Shown piece after piece: positions 5,309 to 7,303 of a stretch of 7,303 nt of DNA (position 1 is the stretch's first letter; each line of letters begins with the position of its first letter). Position numbers and translations under genes: made by a program. The notes under the pieces were generated by a model. It was not told where the DNA came from and did no database searches. It saw only the letters and a list, made by a program, of their open reading frames with translations. The stretch comes from an uncultured bacterium (GTDB lineage Bacteria; Pseudomonadota; Alphaproteobacteria; SP197): positions 1 through 7,303 of the forward strand of contig CALLQH010000279.1 of assembly GCA_938014945.1 (NCBI GenBank). Reading direction: 5' to 3'.

Positions 5309-6054
5309 TGTTCCTCCCTGCCCGGAATCGGACGGCGGCCATGGACGAGGCAGGTGATGACGCCGCGCAGGGTGCGCACCTCCTGTTCGTAGAGATTGGC
5401 GCGCAGGAAGATGTTGCGCAAATTGACGATCATGCTGGGGCGCTGCTGCTTGTTGCGCAGGAAGCCGCAGGTATCGAGCTCGCCGATCAGATGTTCGAAG
5501 AATCCTTCGACCTCGCCCTTGGTCGCCAGTTCAGTGCGGCCCTTGCGTATCTCCTCTTCGGGCAGTTCCGCCTCGTGCTGGAACCACTCGTAGCCGATCA
5601 GAAGAACGGCCTGGGCAAGGTTGAGCGACGTGAAGCCCGGCGAGGCCGGCACGCGCAGCATGGCGTCGGCCAGCGCGATCTCCTCGTTTTCCATGCCCGT
5701 GCGCTCAGGCCCGAACAGGATGCCGCAACGGAGCCCCTCGCCCACGGCCGCGCGCATGTCGTCGATCGCCCGGCGCGGCGTGAGCACCGGCTTGAGCATG
5801 TAGCGCCGGCGCGCCGTGGTCGCCCAGACCTTCTCGAGATCGGCCACCGCCTCGGCCGTCGTGTCGAAGAAGCGGGCCGCTTCCAGAACGTCGACCGCAC
5901 CGACCGCCATCATCGTGGCGGCCGAATTGGGCCAGCCGTCGCGCGGCGCCACGATCCGCATGTCGGAAAGGCCGAAGTTCTTCATGGCGCGAGCGGCCGC
6001 ACCGATGTTTTCACCCAGTTGAGGACGCACGAGGATGACGGCAGGGGCGCTCAT
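5305..6054 (-). CDS. trmJ: tRNA (cytidine/uridine-2'-O-)-methyltransferase TrmJ
   Basis: The product is 249 aa, a SPOUT-class SAM-dependent methyltransferase of the TrmH family, group 1. TrmJ methylates the 2'-hydroxyl of residue 32 in the anticodon loop of several tRNAs. The three knot motifs are all visible: ENIGAAARAMKNFG at 15-28 (with the conserved Asn and Arg22), LFGPERTGMEN at 113-123, and SLNLAQAV at 143-150. The C-terminal extension with EGFFEHLIGEL at 183-193 and VNLRNIFLRANL at 210-221 is typical of TrmJ rather than TrmH or TrmL. It should be a cytoplasmic dimer. The ATG lies three bases after the cimA stop, and the gene ends in a 4-base overlap with the hydrolase-like gene, so all three are likely one operon. 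Substrate nucleotide range (Cm only, or Cm and Um) cannot be read from the sequence. Confidence 0.92.
   Translation of the reverse strand: MSAPAVILVRPQLGENIGAAARAMKNFGLSDMRIVAPRDGWPNSAATMMAVGAVDVLEAARFFDTTAEAVADLEKVWATTARRRYMLKPVLTPRRAIDDMRAAVGEGLRCGILFGPERTGMENEEIALADAMLRVPASPGFTSLNLAQAVLLIGYEWFQHEAELPEEEIRKGRTELATKGEVEGFFEHLIGELDTCGFLRNKQQRPSMIVNLRNIFLRANLYEQEVRTLRGVITCLVHGRRPIPGREEQ
5313..5318 (-). promoter_or_regulatory. Strong ribosome binding site of the hydrolase-like gene
   Basis: The minus strand reads GGGAGG inside the 3' end of trmJ, four bases before the GTG at 5306-5308. It supports GTG as the start and shows that the overlapping gene is translated in its own right rather than only by readback from the trmJ stop. 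Confidence 0.7.
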
Positions 6055-6057
6055 CGC

Positions 6058-7303
6058 TCAGGCCGGCGCATTCTCGCGCAGGAGCTTGTAGACCAGGGCG
6101 TCCGAAAGGGCCTGGAAGCTGGCATCGATGATGTTGGTGGAAACCCCCACCGTGCTCCAGGTGACGCCGCTGTCGTCGTTGCTTTCGATCACCACGCGCG
6201 TCACCGCCCCGGTGCCGGCCTGGGGCGAGATGATGCGCACCTTGTAGTCGACCAGCCGCCAGTCGGCGAGGAACTCGGAATACTTGCCCAGATCCTTGCC
6301 CAGCGCGGCGTTGAGCGCATCGACCGGACCGTTGCCCTCGGCGACGGAGAGCAGCCGCTCGCCGTCGACGATGACCTTTACCGTCGCCTCTGAAATGGTG
6401 ATGAGCTTGCCCAGCGCGTTATGGCGGCGCTCGACAATGACGCGGAAGCTCTCGACCTCGAAGTATTCCGGCACGGTGCCCAGGGTACGGCGCGCCAGCA
6501 ACTCGAAGCTCGCCTCGGCGCCGTCGTAGGCGTAGCCCTCGAACTCCTGTGTCTTCACCTCCTCCACCAGCCGCGGCAGGCGGGGATGGTCGGCCTCGAC
6601 CGCGATGCCCGCCTCCGCGAGACGCGCCAGCACGTTGGCACGGCCGGACTGATCGGAAACGACGATGTGACGACGGTTGCCCACGCTTTCGGGCGGCACA
6701 TGCTCGTAGGTGCGCGGGTCCTTCATGACCGCCGAGACATGCAGCCCGCCCTTGTGGGCGAAGGCCGAAGCGCCGACGTAGGGCGCATGGCGGTCCGGCG
6801 CGCGATTGAGCAGTTCGTCGAGCAGGCGCGAGGCGCGGGTGACCTGGGCCAGGTCCGTATCGGAAATGCCGGTCTCGAACTCCGTCTTCAGCTTCAGCGA
6901 GGGGATCAGCGAGATCAGATTGGCGTTGCCGCAACGCTCGCCCAGACCGTTGAGCGTGCCCTGTACCTGACGCGCGCCCGCCTCGACGGCGGCAAGACTA
7001 TTGGCCACCGCGTTACCGGTATCGTTGTGGGCGTGGATGCCGAGCTTGGCCCCCGGCACGGTCTTCTGCACCGCTTCGACGATGCGGCCGATCTCCGAGG
7101 GCAGCGTGCCACCGTTGGTGTCGCAGAGCACGGCCCAGCGGGCGCCGGCGGCAACCGCCGCCTCGATGCAGGCGAGCGCGAAACCGGGATCGGACTTGTA
7201 GCCGTCGAAGAAGTGCTCGGCGTCGTACATCGCCTCCTTGCCGCGGGCGACGGCCAGCGCCATGGAATCGGCGATCATGGCGATGTTCTCGTCGCGGCTG
7301 ATG
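6058..7303 (-). CDS. cimA: Citramalate synthase (long form), 5' end outside the window
   Basis: The C-terminal 414 residues are present, beginning in frame at the edge with ISRDENIA; about 110-120 N-terminal residues are missing. CimA condenses pyruvate with acetyl-CoA to (R)-citramalate, a threonine-independent entry to isoleucine; related enzymes of the family are 2-isopropylmalate and homocitrate synthases. Numbering from the Met at 7276-7278, DAEHFFDGYK at 19-28 and VLCDTNGGTLP at 50-60 mark this clade, GIHAHNDTGNAVANS at 80-94 holds the metal-binding His pair, and GTLNGLGERCGNAN at 107-120 follows. AFAHKGGLHVSAV at 172-184 belongs to the catalytic accessory region. Residues from about 270 to 395 look like the LeuA-type allosteric domain, including STVGVSTNIIDASFQALSDA at 375-394. 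DAEHFFDGYK and overall length favour CimA over LeuA. trmJ follows three bases after its stop. Confidence 0.92.
   Translation of the reverse strand, partial: ISRDENIAMIADSMALAVARGKEAMYDAEHFFDGYKSDPGFALACIEAAVAAGARWAVLCDTNGGTLPSEIGRIVEAVQKTVPGAKLGIHAHNDTGNAVANSLAAVEAGARQVQGTLNGLGERCGNANLISLIPSLKLKTEFETGISDTDLAQVTRASRLLDELLNRAPDRHAPYVGASAFAHKGGLHVSAVMKDPRTYEHVPPESVGNRRHIVVSDQSGRANVLARLAEAGIAVEADHPRLPRLVEEVKTQEFEGYAYDGAEASFELLARRTLGTVPEYFEVESFRVIVERRHNALGKLITISEATVKVIVDGERLLSVAEGNGPVDALNAALGKDLGKYSEFLADWRLVDYKVRIISPQAGTGAVTRVVIESNDDSGVTWSTVGVSTNIIDASFQALSDALVYKLLRENAPA

Noticed and set aside
5341..6393. A 350-codon plus-strand open frame opposite trmJ and the end of cimA
   Set aside because: Low-complexity Arg/Gly/Ala/His composition and full overlap with two conserved genes; no motif or RBS supports it.
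1..7303. CRISPR arrays, insertion sequences, tRNA genes, phage attachment sites or a defence island
   Set aside because: I saw no repeat-spacer pattern, transposase or integrase motif, tRNA-like T-loop sequence or defence gene set; the single orphan ATPase alone does not support a defence call.

Overview
The window is GC-rich bacterial chromosome, densely coding, with short or overlapping gene junctions and no mobile element, CRISPR array, rRNA or tRNA that I can see. Protein content (an S4 gene standing alone with its own promoter and terminator, a long-form citramalate synthase next to TrmJ, an M81/MlrC-type protein, a DUF1653 protein) and base composition suggest an alphaproteobacterium, perhaps of the Rhodospirillales type. 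That placement is inference from gene style, not from a search.

Layout, left to right. (1) Positions 1-1621, minus strand: the first 43 codons of a DUF1653 protein and, 4 bases upstream of it, a complete M81/MlrC-family metallopeptidase-like gene. (2) 1709-2863, minus: a free-standing RecF/SMC-like ATPase. (3) 2946-3566, minus: rpsD (30S protein S4), with a good sigma70-type promoter at 3630-3658 and a strong intrinsic terminator at 2891-2931. (4) 3749-4560, plus: two small exported proteins, each a signal peptide plus one TolA/TonB-C-terminal-like domain. They overlap by GTGA and look like tandem paralogs. (5) 4568-7303, minus: an operon-like run cimA (5' end outside the window), trmJ, and an exported dienelactone-hydrolase-like protein. 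cimA and trmJ are 3 bases apart; trmJ and the hydrolase-like gene overlap by 4.

Functionally this is mostly housekeeping: translation (S4), tRNA modification (TrmJ) and isoleucine-precursor synthesis (CimA). The accessory content is the interesting part. The hydrolase-like protein has glutamine where the nucleophile should be and no recognisable acid or histidine, so it looks like a secreted pseudoenzyme. It converges, with only 7 bases between stop codons, on the pair of orphan TolA-C-like envelope proteins. An 8-bp perfect hairpin spans both stop codons. I see no clear evidence of a defence or other wholly new multi-gene system. The best candidate for something undescribed is this envelope cluster at 3749-5308.
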